DNA from: Oscillospiraceae bacterium
GTDB taxonomy: Bacteria > Bacillota > Clostridia > Oscillospirales > Ruminococcaceae
Direction: 5' to 3'
DNA: 64,000 nt
Assembly: GCA_016298065.1 (NCBI GenBank)
Contig: JAEDDN010000004.1
Coordinates: forward strand, 1 to 64,000
The position numbers were made by a program, and so were the translations under genes. Below are positions 42,491 to 51,789 of this stretch, piece by piece (position 1 is the stretch's first letter; each line of letters opens with the position of its first letter). Below the pieces are notes generated by a model. It ran no database searches, was not told where the DNA came from, and saw only the letters and a list, made by a program, of their open reading frames with translations.

Positions 42491-43887
42491 TGTTGTACCT
42501 TCTTTGCGTTTTGGATAACCTCGTCAATAGTACCTGCAAACAAAAATGCCGATTCGGGCAGGTCATCGTGCTTGCCCTCGATAATTTCCTTAAAGCCTCT
42601 GATGGTTTCGGACAAAGGCACATAAGTACCCTTTATACCTGTAAACTTTTCGGAAACGTGGAAAGGCTGAGAAAGAAAACGCTGAATTTTTCTTGCACGC
42701 TGTACTAAAAGCTTATCCTCGTCGGAAAGCTCGTCAAGACCCATAATTGCGATTATATCCATAAGCTCGTTGTATCTTTGCAGTATGCGCTGAACCTCTT
42801 TTGCCACAGCGTAATGCTCTTTGCCTACAAGCTCCGGTGAAAGAATACGGCTTGTTGATTCAAGCGGGTCTACCGCAGGGTAAATACCCTGTGAAGCTAT
42901 ACTCCTTGACAGTACCGTAGTTGCGTCCAAGTGAGCAAAGGTTGTAGCAGGCGCAGGGTCGGTAAGGTCGTCGGCAGGCACATAAACCGCCTGAACCGAA
43001 GTGATAGAACCCTTTTTGGTTGAGGTTATACGTTCCTGTAAAGCGCCCATTTCATTTGCAAGCGTCGGCTGATAACCAACTGCGGACGGCATACGTCCGA
43101 GCAGAGCGGAAACCTCGCTTCCTGCTTGGGTGAAACGGAAGATGTTATCTATAAACAGCAAAACGTCCTGACCTTCTTCGTCACGGAAGTATTCTGCCAT
43201 TGTAAGCCCCGAAAGAGCCACACGCATACGAGCTCCGGGAGGCTCGTTCATTTGACCGTATACGAGAGCAGTTTTGTCCAAAACTCCCGACTGCTTCATC
43301 TCGCTATAAAGGTCGTTACCTTCTCTGGTGCGCTCGCCCACACCCGTAAATACGGAAAGTCCGCCGTGCTCTTTGGCGATGTTATTTATAAGTTCCATAA
43401 TAAGTACGGTTTTGCCAACGCCTGCACCGCCGAAAAGACCTATCTTACCGCCCTTTGAATACGGGCATATAAGGTCGATAACCTTAATACCTGTTTCCAA
43501 AATTTCCGTAGAAGCGGCAAGCTCCTCATAACTTGGCGCAGAACGGTGAATATCCCAGCGCTTATCGGTTGTAAGTTCTTCTTTATTGTCTACCGTATCG
43601 CCGAGTACGTTAAAAATTCTGCCAAGCGTTTCACGGCCTACCGGCACGCTTATCGGCATACCCGTATCGGTTACTACAGTGCCACGCTGTAAGCCGTCGG
43701 TTGACGACATAGCAATACAGCGCACGGTGTTATCGCCGATATGTTGCGCTACTTCAACCGTAAGCTTTTTCTTGCCTATCGGTATTATCAGCGCATTATC
43801 TATGGAAGGCAGATGTCCTTCCGCAAATTGCACGTCTACAACAGGACCCATAACCTGTGAAACAATGCCTGTGTGTTTATCTGACAT
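42487..43887 (-). CDS. atpD: ATP synthase beta subunit
   Basis: This is the catalytic F1 subunit. The 466 residues include Walker A GGAGVGKTVLIMELI, GVGERTREGNDLY with the catalytic Glu, LLFIDNIFRFTQAGSEVSAL with Walker B, and the DELSEED-like segment as LDELSDEDKLLVQRARKI. The sequence is normal for a bacterial F-type enzyme. The order atpG-atpD-atpC and an overlap with atpC indicate one transcript. Confidence 0.98.
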   Translation of the reverse strand: MSDKHTGIVSQVMGPVVDVQFAEGHLPSIDNALIIPIGKKKLTVEVAQHIGDNTVRCIAMSSTDGLQRGTVVTDTGMPISVPVGRETLGRIFNVLGDTVDNKEELTTDKRWDIHRSAPSYEELAASTEILETGIKVIDLICPYSKGGKIGLFGGAGVGKTVLIMELINNIAKEHGGLSVFTGVGERTREGNDLYSEMKQSGVLDKTALVYGQMNEPPGARMRVALSGLTMAEYFRDEEGQDVLLFIDNIFRFTQAGSEVSALLGRMPSAVGYQPTLANEMGALQERITSTKKGSITSVQAVYVPADDLTDPAPATTFAHLDATTVLSRSIASQGIYPAVDPLESTSRILSPELVGKEHYAVAKEVQRILQRYNELMDIIAIMGLDELSDEDKLLVQRARKIQRFLSQPFHVSEKFTGIKGTYVPLSETIRGFKEIIEGKHDDLPESAFLFAGTIDEVIQNAKKVQQ

Positions 43888-43903
43888 TTATATTTCTCTC
43901 CTT

Positions 43904-44707
43904 TTATCCGCCACTGCCGGCAACGATTTCGGTTATCTCTTGGGTTATTGCACCCTGTCGTGCACGGTTGTAGCTTAGGGTAAGGTCGTCTATCATCTGC
44001 TTTGCGTTTTTACCTGCGTTATCCATAGCCATACGTCTTGCGGCTACTTCACAGGCAAAGCTTTCTCTCACGCATGCCATTATAACGCCCGAAACATATT
44101 CGATAACAGCGGTTTTAAGAATTTCACTTTCATCAGGCTCAAACAAAACCGTATTGTTTGTTTTTTTATTTTTTTTCTCAAACGGAAGCACCCAGCTTAA
44201 AGTCGCTTCCTGAGTCATAACCGAAATATATTTGGTGCTTATTATTCCGAGACTGTCGTATTTATCTTCTTCAAAATCTCTGCAAAGCTCTACTGCAAGG
44301 TCATATCCCTGACGGCAGGAGTATTTTTCCGACGATACAAATTCGCCCGAATAATGCTCGGCTGCACGTTTTCCTATCGGGATAATTTCGGCGTCGGGGA
44401 AATCTCTTACCATTCTGAAAATATTGGCGTTGTAGCCGCCGCAAAGCCCTCTGTCGCCCGCAATTACAATAAGCCTTATACGAGAGCCGTCTTTACTTTG
44501 CATAAACGGACTTTTTTGACACTCGGCGGAATTTGACAGCATATCCATCATATTGCTTACCGCCGACATATACTCAAGCCCGTTTTCCATACCCTCGTTA
44601 GCTCTGCGGATTTTTGAAGAGGCGACAAGCCCCATAGCCTTTGTGAGATGAAGCGTGGAATCAACGCTTTTAATGCGCAGACGCAGATTTTTTATATCCG
44701 CACCCAT
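43904..44707 (-). CDS. atpG: ATP synthase gamma subunit
   Basis: This is the rotor shaft of F1. The ATG at 44707 has GGAGGTGA 4-5 bases upstream and gives 267 residues beginning MGADIKNLRLRIKSVDSTLH, the usual gamma start. VIAGDRGLCGGYNANIFR is the catch region, and the C-terminal helix ends SYNRARQGAITQEITEIVAG. The atpA stop is 4 bases upstream, with its last codons forming the ribosome site. Confidence 0.95.
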   Translation of the reverse strand: MGADIKNLRLRIKSVDSTLHLTKAMGLVASSKIRRANEGMENGLEYMSAVSNMMDMLSNSAECQKSPFMQSKDGSRIRLIVIAGDRGLCGGYNANIFRMVRDFPDAEIIPIGKRAAEHYSGEFVSSEKYSCRQGYDLAVELCRDFEEDKYDSLGIISTKYISVMTQEATLSWVLPFEKKNKKTNNTVLFEPDESEILKTAVIEYVSGVIMACVRESFACEVAARRMAMDNAGKNAKQMIDDLTLSYNRARQGAITQEITEIVAGSGG

Positions 44708-44711
44708 ATTT

Positions 44712-46205
44712 TCACCTCCGCATTGATTCAAGCGTAGCTTTAAGCTCGTCTATATCCGACTGTTCAAATAAGCCTTTTTCGATACGGGAAAGCCACTCGG
44801 AATGCTCGTTTTCGAGCTTTTCATATAATAAAGCTTCGTATTCGCTTACCTTGCTTACTTCTACTTCGTCCAAATACCCGTTTATTACGGCGTAAACTAT
44901 CGCAACCTGACCGCCTACCGAAACAGGTGAATTGCGCTTTTGCTTTAATACCTCCATAATGCGTTCACCCAAAGCAAGTCTTGCCTTGGTATCAGCGTCC
45001 AAATCGCTTCCGAACTGCGAGAAGGACTGAAGCTCACGGTATTGGGAATATAAAAGCTTAAGCTCACCCGAAACCTTTTTCATAGCTTTAAGCTGTGCCG
45101 AACCGCCGACACGGCTTACCGAGATACCCGGGTTTATGGCAGGCATAATACCTGCGTGGAAAAGCTCGGTTTCAAGGAAAATCTGACCGTCGGTAATGGA
45201 AATTACGTTTGTCGGTATATATGCCGAAACGTCGCCTGCCTGAGTTTCGATTATCGGAAGCGCAGTAATAGAGCCTCCGCCGTATTCGTCTGCAACACAC
45301 GCCGCTCTTTCCAAAAGACGTGAATGAAGATAAAATACATCTCCGGGATAAGCCTCACGTCCGGGCGGACGGCGTATAAGCAAAGACAGCGCACGGTATG
45401 CTACTGCGTGCTTTGAAAGGTCGTCGTAAACTATGAGTACGTCACGGCCTTTTTCACGGAAATATTCCGCCATAGCGCAGCCTGCATAAGGCGCAATATA
45501 CTGAAGCGGTGCGCTTTCCGAAGCGGAGGCGGACACGATAATGGTATAATCCATAGCGCCTGCATTTTGAAGCTCTTTTGCAAGCTGTACAACCGCAGTG
45601 CTCTTTTGACCTATTGCAACATAAATGCACAAAACGTCGCTGTTTTTCTGATTTATTATAGTATCTGTAGCAATCTCGGATTTACCTGTTTGGCGGTCGC
45701 CGATTAAAAGCTCACGCTGACCTCTGCCTATAGGTATCATACTGTCGATTGCCTTAATACCAGTTTGAAGCGGTACCGAAACGCTTTTTCTTTCGATAAT
45801 TCCGGGTGCCTCGGCTTCTATCGGGCGAGTTTTGGTGCAGCCGGTAGGACCTTTACCGTCAATGGGATTTCCCAAAGCGTCTACGACACGGCCTAAAAGC
45901 TCTTCGCCTACGGGAACCGATAATACACGTCCCGTGCGCTTTACCTTAGTACCCTCACGAATATCGTTTTTATCGGCAAGTATAGCTACCGAAACCGTTT
46001 CATTTTCAAGGTTTTGAGCCAAGCCCACGCTTCCGTCCTCAAATTCCAAAAGCTCGCTTGCCATACAGGCTCTAAGGCCGTAAACGCTGGCAATACCGTC
46101 GCCTACAAGTACAACGGTGCCGGTTTCGGTCATTTCGACCTGCTCTTTATAATTTTTAATTTGCTCTTTTAAAATATTGCTTATTTCTTGCGGCTTTCTG
46201 CTCAT
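44712..46205 (-). CDS. atpA: ATP synthase alpha subunit
   Basis: This non-catalytic F1 subunit is 497 residues. Motifs are GIASVYGLRACMASELLEF at the N-terminus, Walker A GDRQTGKSEIA, ALSLLIRRPPGREAYPGDVF, and ISITDGQIFLETELFHAGI. It overlaps atpH by 4 bases. Nothing in the sequence is unusual. Confidence 0.98.
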   Translation of the reverse strand: MSRKPQEISNILKEQIKNYKEQVEMTETGTVVLVGDGIASVYGLRACMASELLEFEDGSVGLAQNLENETVSVAILADKNDIREGTKVKRTGRVLSVPVGEELLGRVVDALGNPIDGKGPTGCTKTRPIEAEAPGIIERKSVSVPLQTGIKAIDSMIPIGRGQRELLIGDRQTGKSEIATDTIINQKNSDVLCIYVAIGQKSTAVVQLAKELQNAGAMDYTIIVSASASESAPLQYIAPYAGCAMAEYFREKGRDVLIVYDDLSKHAVAYRALSLLIRRPPGREAYPGDVFYLHSRLLERAACVADEYGGGSITALPIIETQAGDVSAYIPTNVISITDGQIFLETELFHAGIMPAINPGISVSRVGGSAQLKAMKKVSGELKLLYSQYRELQSFSQFGSDLDADTKARLALGERIMEVLKQKRNSPVSVGGQVAIVYAVINGYLDEVEVSKVSEYEALLYEKLENEHSEWLSRIEKGLFEQSDIDELKATLESMRR

Positions 46206-46732
46206 TCGTCCATCACTTCCTTTATGGTTTTAAGGCGGTTTTTAAGGCTTCCGTCCAGATAATATCCGTCCATTTCAACCGTTAAGCCGCCGAGCAGTGC
46301 GCTGTTTATATTATATTGAGTTTCCACTTTATGTCCGCTTATGCGCTCGAGTTTCGCCGTGAGCCTTTGCTTCTCATCATCTGTAAGCTCTACGGCGCTT
46401 GTCACAACAGCGTGCATTAAATTTTGACTTTGATTATAAAGCCACTCATATTCTTCTATACACTCGTTTAAAAGGTCGATCGCTTTGTGCTCGCAAAGCA
46501 AACAAACAAAGGACACGACATATTCGGCCGTATCCGCACCAAACGCCTTATCTATCGACTTAAGGCGCTCATTTTTTGAGATACTCGGAGAGGTTAAAAA
46601 AGCATAGTAATCGGGTGTCATCTCAAACACCTCTTTTACAAACCTCAGCCCTTTTAAAATCTCGTCCTCGGTATGAGTTTCCCTGGCTACTCTAAAGAGT
46701 GCGATGGCATATTCCTTACTCGTCTGCTTCAT
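46202..46732 (-). CDS. atpH: ATP synthase delta subunit
   Basis: This is the F1 stator subunit, 176 residues from the ATG at 46732, which has AGGTGA upstream; a GTG three codons earlier is possible. It begins KQTSKEYAIALFRVA and ends with GGLTVEMDGYYLDGSLKNRL, then KTIKEVMDE, close to the family's C-terminal GGxxxxIGDxxxDGSxxxxL pattern. It overlaps atpF by 17 bases. Confidence 0.92.
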   Translation of the reverse strand: MKQTSKEYAIALFRVARETHTEDEILKGLRFVKEVFEMTPDYYAFLTSPSISKNERLKSIDKAFGADTAEYVVSFVCLLCEHKAIDLLNECIEEYEWLYNQSQNLMHAVVTSAVELTDDEKQRLTAKLERISGHKVETQYNINSALLGGLTVEMDGYYLDGSLKNRLKTIKEVMDE

Positions 46733-47231
46733 CGTCTTCACCTATTTTATCAATAAAGGAATCAATAAGCGCACGGTGGTCGTCGGTGTTAATTTCTCTT
46801 TCGAGCATTTTTTGTGACAATACAGCCGATACGTCCACAATTTCCTTTTTGATGTCTGCCTGAGCTTTTTTACGTTCGAGCTTAGCGTCGGTTTGCGCTT
46901 GAGCAATAATTCTGTCTGCCTGCTCTTGTGTTTGAGTAAGTATTGCTTCACTTCGCTTTTGAGCGTTAGCTACAGCTTCTTTTATAACCGACTCAGCCTT
47001 TTTGTCAGCGTCTGACATCTTATCAGTCCACTCTTTTTTCATTTCGTTAGCTTCGTCCTCGGCAGCTTTGGCATTTTCATACTGCTTATCAACTGCAGCC
47101 TTTCTTTCGGCTAAAACCTTTAAAACGGGCTTATACAGAAATTTTTTGAGTATAAGAAAAAGCAATATCAGATTACAAAGGGAAATCAGGATCTGCCACA
47201 GATTTACCGATATGATTTCCAATGATTGCAT
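46716..47231 (-). CDS. atpF: ATP synthase b subunit
   Basis: This peripheral stalk subunit is 171 residues. A short N-terminal membrane helix (LWQILISLCNLILLFLILKK) is followed by a long charged coiled coil (LAERKAAVDKQYENAKAAED and on), the usual b layout. It ends in an acidic tail EDDEADE, whose coding sequence overlaps the atpH start. Confidence 0.94.
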   Translation of the reverse strand: MQSLEIISVNLWQILISLCNLILLFLILKKFLYKPVLKVLAERKAAVDKQYENAKAAEDEANEMKKEWTDKMSDADKKAESVIKEAVANAQKRSEAILTQTQEQADRIIAQAQTDAKLERKKAQADIKKEIVDVSAVLSQKMLEREINTDDHRALIDSFIDKIGEDDEADE

Positions 47232-47251
47232 TGTTGTTCACTCTCCAGACT

Positions 47252-47536
47252 TTAACCCAATGTTTTCATAAGGATATCAACAAAACGTCCCGGTGCTACG
47301 AAAATCAATAAAATTGCAATAACAAGCGCATAAAGACCGGTTGTTTCCGCAACGGCACAACCCATAAGCATAGTTGTTGTAACGTCGCCCTTACACTCAG
47401 GCTGACGGCCTATAGCCTCACAAGCCTTTGCAACAGCGTTACCTTCACCGATACCGGGGCCGATACCGGCTATCATAGCCGCACCTGCGCCGAGAGCGCA
47501 ACATCCGAGAATAATACCAATAGCAAGTTCTAACAT
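47252..47536 (-). CDS. atpE: ATP synthase c subunit with two-carboxylate Na+-type site
   Basis: This 94-residue hairpin forms the membrane rotor ring. Helix 1 has GIGPGIGEGNAVAKACEAIG and helix 2 CAVAETTGLYALVIAI. The ion-carrying carboxylate is Glu64, with Thr65 and Tyr69 nearby; the helix 1 site is Glu31 where Na+ rings such as that of Ilyobacter have Gln32. Two carboxylates in this pair (E32/E65 numbering) are known from Fusobacterium nucleatum, whose ring carries Na+. A Na+-coupled synthase is therefore likely. The c-ring loop is RQPECKGD. Cysteines at 12, 13, 39, 48 and 60 are unusually many. Confidence 0.93.
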   Translation of the reverse strand: MLELAIGIILGCCALGAGAAMIAGIGPGIGEGNAVAKACEAIGRQPECKGDVTTTMLMGCAVAETTGLYALVIAILLIFVAPGRFVDILMKTLG

Positions 47537-47554
47537 TTTAAAATACCTCCGTTT

Positions 47555-48451
47555 TTATTTTGAATTTGCAGTTTGTTTTCGTCGTTCTTTTTTTGCCTTA
47601 TAGGTTTCTGCCGGGAACGCACCGGCTACATATAACATTGTAAGCATAGCGAAGATAAATGCCTGCAAGCAACCGCTGAATACGTCAAAATAAACGCTTA
47701 AAACAGCGGGCAGACCTATCTGTAAAAAAGGGATTTCTCCGATTACACCCGGAAGCCACCCCAAAAGCATAGATGAAACTCCCTGTAAGGCGGCGGCAAT
47801 AAGCACCGAAATAACCGTACCCGAGAGAATGTTTCCGTAATGACGGAAGGTCATTGAAACAGGAGTTGCAACCTCGCTTATAACATTTAAGGGTGCAAGA
47901 AACGGCACAGGTTCGCCGAAGCTTTTTAAGTAATGTAACGGGCCGCACTTCATTTTATAGTAGCTGATTAAAATAAACACTAAAATTGACCAGCCGGCTA
48001 TTACGTTTATATCAGAGGTCGGCGGAAAAAGCCCTGTTAAAGACATAAGACTTGAAAATGCCGAAAGCCCTAATATCGCACATATAAAGGGAGCAAAGCT
48101 TTTAAAATACTCTCCCATATTATCGGCTACAAGCTTACTCGTTTTTTCAACTATCCACTCCGCAAGGTGCTGTCTGCGGGTATTGACTTTTGCAGTTAAA
48201 CCGTGGGTCAGATAAAGACAAAGGAAAAATATCGAAATGATTACACACCACGAATTTATCTGTGCCTCGGTTATCGGCAGGTCAAAAAGCGGCAGTTTTA
48301 AGGTGAAAAAGATATATGCGCCGGTGATTTCAATATCGTCGGACGCAGGTATAAACAGTACCTTTAATATAATTGCAAAGGCTATAGGCGCAAGCATACC
48401 TAATATAAAAAGTACGTCTGCTGCCGCAAAAGAGCGGCTTTTTTGTTTCAT
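47555..48451 (-). CDS. atpB: ATP synthase a subunit
   Basis: This stator channel subunit is 298 residues, with five to six membrane helices. The conserved arginine segment reads SVMTFRHYGNILSGTVISVL in slightly different spelling: MTFRHYGNILSGTVIS, which corresponds to the essential Arg of helix 4/5. The C-terminal helix FDVFSGCLQAFIFAMLTMLY is also typical. It is the second gene of the operon after an AtpI-like protein. Confidence 0.95.
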   Translation of the reverse strand: MKQKSRSFAAADVLFILGMLAPIAFAIILKVLFIPASDDIEITGAYIFFTLKLPLFDLPITEAQINSWCVIISIFFLCLYLTHGLTAKVNTRRQHLAEWIVEKTSKLVADNMGEYFKSFAPFICAILGLSAFSSLMSLTGLFPPTSDINVIAGWSILVFILISYYKMKCGPLHYLKSFGEPVPFLAPLNVISEVATPVSMTFRHYGNILSGTVISVLIAAALQGVSSMLLGWLPGVIGEIPFLQIGLPAVLSVYFDVFSGCLQAFIFAMLTMLYVAGAFPAETYKAKKERRKQTANSK

Positions 48452-48489
48452 TTAACTTTTCACCTCCTTGAAAATCAGTAAAATATATA

Positions 48490-48876
48490 TCAGTTTTTAT
48501 TAAATAAAGGCCTTAAGAAAATAGCTATGCGTGGGAAAAACAAAGGAATAAGCACCGCAAATATATTAAAGCAGGGAAGCACTACGCCTAAAGCCGCGGT
48601 GAGAAACAGTAAAAACATTCTCGCAGTTTGCGACAGCTTCATTGTACCGGCCGCTTGCTTTTCGCTTTTTCCTACGGCTTTTTGCACCGTTATTCCCATA
48701 AAAAGAAAGTTTAAAACGGCTACGGTACCGCTTAAAAGATTACCGCAAAGCACGGTGTAATCCCATTTTCTTATAATAAGAAAAACTGCCTGCATAAGAG
48801 CGCTTAATATTACTACCGACAAGGCGATATAAATGGTTTCTTTTTTTACTACCTTATCAATTTTTTGCAACGACAA
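48490..48876 (-). CDS. AtpI-like ATP synthase assembly protein
   Basis: This 128-residue protein has four membrane segments (ETIYIALSVVILSALMQAVF, CGNLLSGTVAVLNFLFMGI and two near the C-terminus). The position ahead of atpB, size and membrane pattern fit AtpI/UncI, which helps assemble the c ring. Sequence similarity is weak, as usual for this family. The TTG at 48876 is chosen: GGAG lies 6 bases upstream. A longer TTG frame begins at 48903 but puts the ribosome site inside it. Confidence 0.7.
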   Translation of the reverse strand: MSLQKIDKVVKKETIYIALSVVILSALMQAVFLIIRKWDYTVLCGNLLSGTVAVLNFLFMGITVQKAVGKSEKQAAGTMKLSQTARMFLLFLTAALGVVLPCFNIFAVLIPLFFPRIAIFLRPLFNKN

Positions 48877-48933
48877 GACACTCTCCCTTACGCATTTTTG
48901 CAAAATTTACTTTAAGTAAATTCGCTTAGTAAT

Positions 48934-48962
48934 ATTTTAGCTTAAATACAAAAAAATTACAA
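48934..48962 (-). promoter_or_regulatory. Promoter of the atp operon
   Basis: On the minus strand TTGTAA (48957-48962), 17 bases, TAAAAT (48934-48939). The gap 48963-49270 holds nothing else I can name; it is A/T-rich, with a stretch CTCGGCAAGAAACGACG (about 49142-49158) of no known meaning. Confidence 0.6.
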
Positions 48963-49270
48963 TAGTAATAACCGTTAATTATGCTTATTTTTTAAACACT
49001 TTTTTGTGTGTATGTTTTTTTGGCATTTTACATTTATCTGACCGTTTGCAAAACAAGGGCATTCACATATAATATTTGCATAATAATAAAATAATACTTC
49101 TTAAAGCTATTTTAGACGCATCTGAAAATTATAAGTCCTTCTCGGCAAGAAACGACGATATGACCGGGAATGTGAAATTTATTTACAAAAACCGAGTCGA
49201 TAAATATTGACAAATAGTATATAATGTTTATAGAAGCTTTAATATGCAGATATTGACGGCGGAGGGTACT

Positions 49271-49819
49271 ATGGATTTAACTAAAACCGATAATCTGTTT
49301 TTGTGTTTTATGTCTTACAGTATAATGGGCTGGATTTACGAAACCGCATACTGTTCGTTAAGGGCAGGGCAGTTTGTAAACCGAGGCTTTTTAATAGGGC
49401 CTTACTGTATTATTTACGGTTTTGGCGCACTTTTTCTTATTCTGTTTTTGAGAAAGCGTGAAAACCCTATAGAGCTTTTTATCTTTGGAAGTGCGATTAC
49501 CTGCACTATGGAATACATCTCCTCGTATTTGTTAGAGAGAATGTTCAACGCAAGATGGTGGGATTATTCGGATAAACTTTTAAATATAAACGGCAGAGTC
49601 TGCCTTTTGGGAGCAGTCGCCTTCGGCACCTTCTCGGTACTGCTTATTAAAGTTATACACCCGATTGTAAGCAGCAGGATTGAATTTGCCCCAAAGAGCA
49701 TTAAACGTATTGCGGTGAGCGTACTTTTAATAGTATTTGTGACCGATATATGCTTTACTCTAAATGGTTTGGCAGAGCTTAGTAATACCTCTGCAGACAC
49801 AGTCAGAATTTTAGGCTAA
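49271..49819 (+). CDS. CmpB-like membrane protein (putative ABC-transporter type IV, DUF1113)
   Basis: This 182-residue protein starts at ATG 49271, with GGAGGG 4 bases upstream. It has about five membrane segments and the family landmarks MGWIYETAYCS, RGFLIGPYCIIYGFGAL, CTMEYISSYLLERMF and RWWDYSDKLLNINGRVCLLG. Members (PF06541) are named ABC-transporter type IV on weak grounds, as no ATPase partner is near. Its function is unknown. Confidence 0.85.
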   Translation: MDLTKTDNLFLCFMSYSIMGWIYETAYCSLRAGQFVNRGFLIGPYCIIYGFGALFLILFLRKRENPIELFIFGSAITCTMEYISSYLLERMFNARWWDYSDKLLNINGRVCLLGAVAFGTFSVLLIKVIHPIVSSRIEFAPKSIKRIAVSVLLIVFVTDICFTLNGLAELSNTSADTVRILG

Positions 49820-49827
49820 CTTAAACT

Positions 49828-49860
49828 TTAAGCCCCGTAGGTTTTACCTACGGGGCTTAA
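49828..49860. terminator. Bidirectional stem-loop between the CmpB-like gene and the metal ATPase
   Basis: TTAAGCCCCGTAGG (49828-49841), loop TTTTA, CCTACGGGGCTTAA (49847-49860). There is no long T-run, but the genes are convergent and the stem is strong. Confidence 0.7.
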
Positions 49861-49886
49861 TATATGTATTAGGAGGGAGGATAGGT

Positions 49887-51755
49887 TTAATCTTTTGTTA
49901 ATTTAAGGGTGCGCATGGAATTTAATATTGCAAGGATAGCCACACCTACGTCGGCAAATACCGCTAACCACATATTTGCAAGACCTAAAACGCCTAAAAT
50001 CATAACCATAAACTTAACTAAAAGCGCAAACGCTATATTTTCTTTTACAATTCGCATAACTTTTTTTGCAAGCTTAACTGCCACAGGGATTTTTGTAAGG
50101 TCGTCGTCCATAATTACTATGTCTGCGGCCTCAATAGCGGCGTCAGAGCCCATACTTCCCATAGCGATACCTACGTCCGATAAGGCGAGTACAGGTGCGT
50201 CGTTTATTCCGTCGCCTGCAAAGGCAACCTTTTTGCCGGTACTTTCCTTTATGAGCGTATCGACTATACTTAATTTATCTTGCGGCAAAAGCTCAGAATA
50301 AACCTTTTTGATGTTAAGCTTATCTGCAACTTCTTTGGCGGCTTTTTGGCGGTCGCCGGTCAACATAATTAAATCTTTAGTGCCGAGAGTACATAAATCT
50401 TTGACAGCCGAAATTGCATTTTCCTTTAAAGCGTCGGAGATTATAACAGTGCCTAAAAAGGCGTCGTTTTGCGCTATGTAAACGGCAGTGCCGTAATTTG
50501 CGCTTTCTTCAAAGTCTATTCCTTTGCTTTTCATTAGCTTAGCGTTGCCCAGATAAATATCCTTGCCGTCAATTTCGGCGTGCACACCTAGGCCTGTAAG
50601 CTCTTCAAAGGAAGTTATTTTAGATGTATCGACAGGCTTTGAGTAAGCCTTTTTTATCGAGCTTGCAATAGGGTGATTTGAAAAACCTTCGGCAAGTGCG
50701 GCTAAGGCTAAAAGACTATCTTTATCGGTGTTTTGAGGGATAACTTCGCTTACCTTAAATTCTCCCTTTGTGAGAGTACCGGTTTTGTCAAACACAAAAG
50801 TATCGGTGTCTGACAAAGCCTCGAGATAATTTCCGCCCTTTATTAGAACGCCTATTTTTGAGGCGGCGCCAATTCCACCGAAAAATCCAAGCGGTACCGA
50901 AATAACCAAAGCACACGGGCAGGAAATAACAAGAAAAATACAACCACGCTTTATCCATTCGCTAAAGTCACCTAAAAATATAGGAGGAATAAGCGCTAAA
51001 ATAAGAGCGCAAATAGTCACAATCGGAGTATAAACTCTTGCAAAGCGTGTGATAAAGTTTTCTACCTTTGCCTTTTTGCTTTCGGCGTTTTCCACAAGCT
51101 CCAAAATTCTCGATACGGTCGAGTTTTCAAACTCCTTTGTAACCTTAGCTTTAAGCGTACCCTCGCCGTTTATACAGCCGCTTATAAGTTCGCTTCCGAC
51201 GCCCACCTTTTTTGGTACGGCTTCGCCCGTTAAGGGAGCTGTGTCAATAAAAGACTCACCCAAAGTAACCACGCTGTCGAGCGGGATTTTTTCTCCGGGC
51301 TTAATTACTATTATATTGTCAATTTCTACGTCGTCGGGGTCAACTTCTTTTAAAATGCCGTCTGTTTCAAGATTTGCATATTCCGGCATAATATCCATAA
51401 GCTTTGAGATAGACTGCCTTGACTTTCCGACCGCATAGCTTTGGAAAAGCTCGCCTATTTGATATAAAAGCATAACTGCTACAGCTTCGGGATATTCCTT
51501 TATACAAAGTGCGGCTACGGTAGCGATAGTCATAAGAAAGTTTTCGTCGAAAACCTGACCCTTTAATATGTTTTTAATAGCTTTTAATAAAACGTCATAG
51601 CCGACTAAGAGATAGGGGATAACAAATAATATAAGCTCTAAAGGCTCAAAGAAAAGCGCACCGAAAACACCTGTTATTTTCATCGCCATAAGGGCAGTAA
51701 AAATAACCGCAGTTATAATAATTCTTATAAGTATGCGCTTTTGCTTTTTGGTCAT
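49887..51755 (-). CDS. Heavy-metal P1B-type ATPase (Zn/Cd/Pb exporter type)
   Basis: This 622-residue transporter has TGEAVPKKVG (actuator), the membrane CPC motif in SCPCALVISVPLG, DKTGTLTKGEF with the phosphorylated Asp, HP motif FSNHPIASSIKKA, and GDGINDAPVLALSDVGIAMG. CPC with the regulator type points to Zn2+/Cd2+ export (CadA/ZntA), not copper. There is no N-terminal heavy-metal-binding domain in the chain. That domain is instead encoded as a separate 72-residue protein just upstream. GAGGAG precedes the ATG. Confidence 0.92.
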   Translation of the reverse strand: MTKKQKRILIRIIITAVIFTALMAMKITGVFGALFFEPLELILFVIPYLLVGYDVLLKAIKNILKGQVFDENFLMTIATVAALCIKEYPEAVAVMLLYQIGELFQSYAVGKSRQSISKLMDIMPEYANLETDGILKEVDPDDVEIDNIIVIKPGEKIPLDSVVTLGESFIDTAPLTGEAVPKKVGVGSELISGCINGEGTLKAKVTKEFENSTVSRILELVENAESKKAKVENFITRFARVYTPIVTICALILALIPPIFLGDFSEWIKRGCIFLVISCPCALVISVPLGFFGGIGAASKIGVLIKGGNYLEALSDTDTFVFDKTGTLTKGEFKVSEVIPQNTDKDSLLALAALAEGFSNHPIASSIKKAYSKPVDTSKITSFEELTGLGVHAEIDGKDIYLGNAKLMKSKGIDFEESANYGTAVYIAQNDAFLGTVIISDALKENAISAVKDLCTLGTKDLIMLTGDRQKAAKEVADKLNIKKVYSELLPQDKLSIVDTLIKESTGKKVAFAGDGINDAPVLALSDVGIAMGSMGSDAAIEAADIVIMDDDLTKIPVAVKLAKKVMRIVKENIAFALLVKFMVMILGVLGLANMWLAVFADVGVAILAILNSMRTLKLTKD

Positions 51756-51789
51756 TTTATGTTCTCTCCTCGGCGATATGTACCTTATC

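Noticed and set aside
49214..49235. TTGACA and TATAAT close together ahead of the CmpB-like gene
   Set aside because: The spacing is only 7 bases, so they cannot be -35 and -10 of one promoter.
48963..49270. Possible small RNA or riboswitch in the gap before the CmpB-like gene
   Set aside because: I could not find a consistent fold or known motif; only A/T-rich sequence with one short GC-richer patch is visible.
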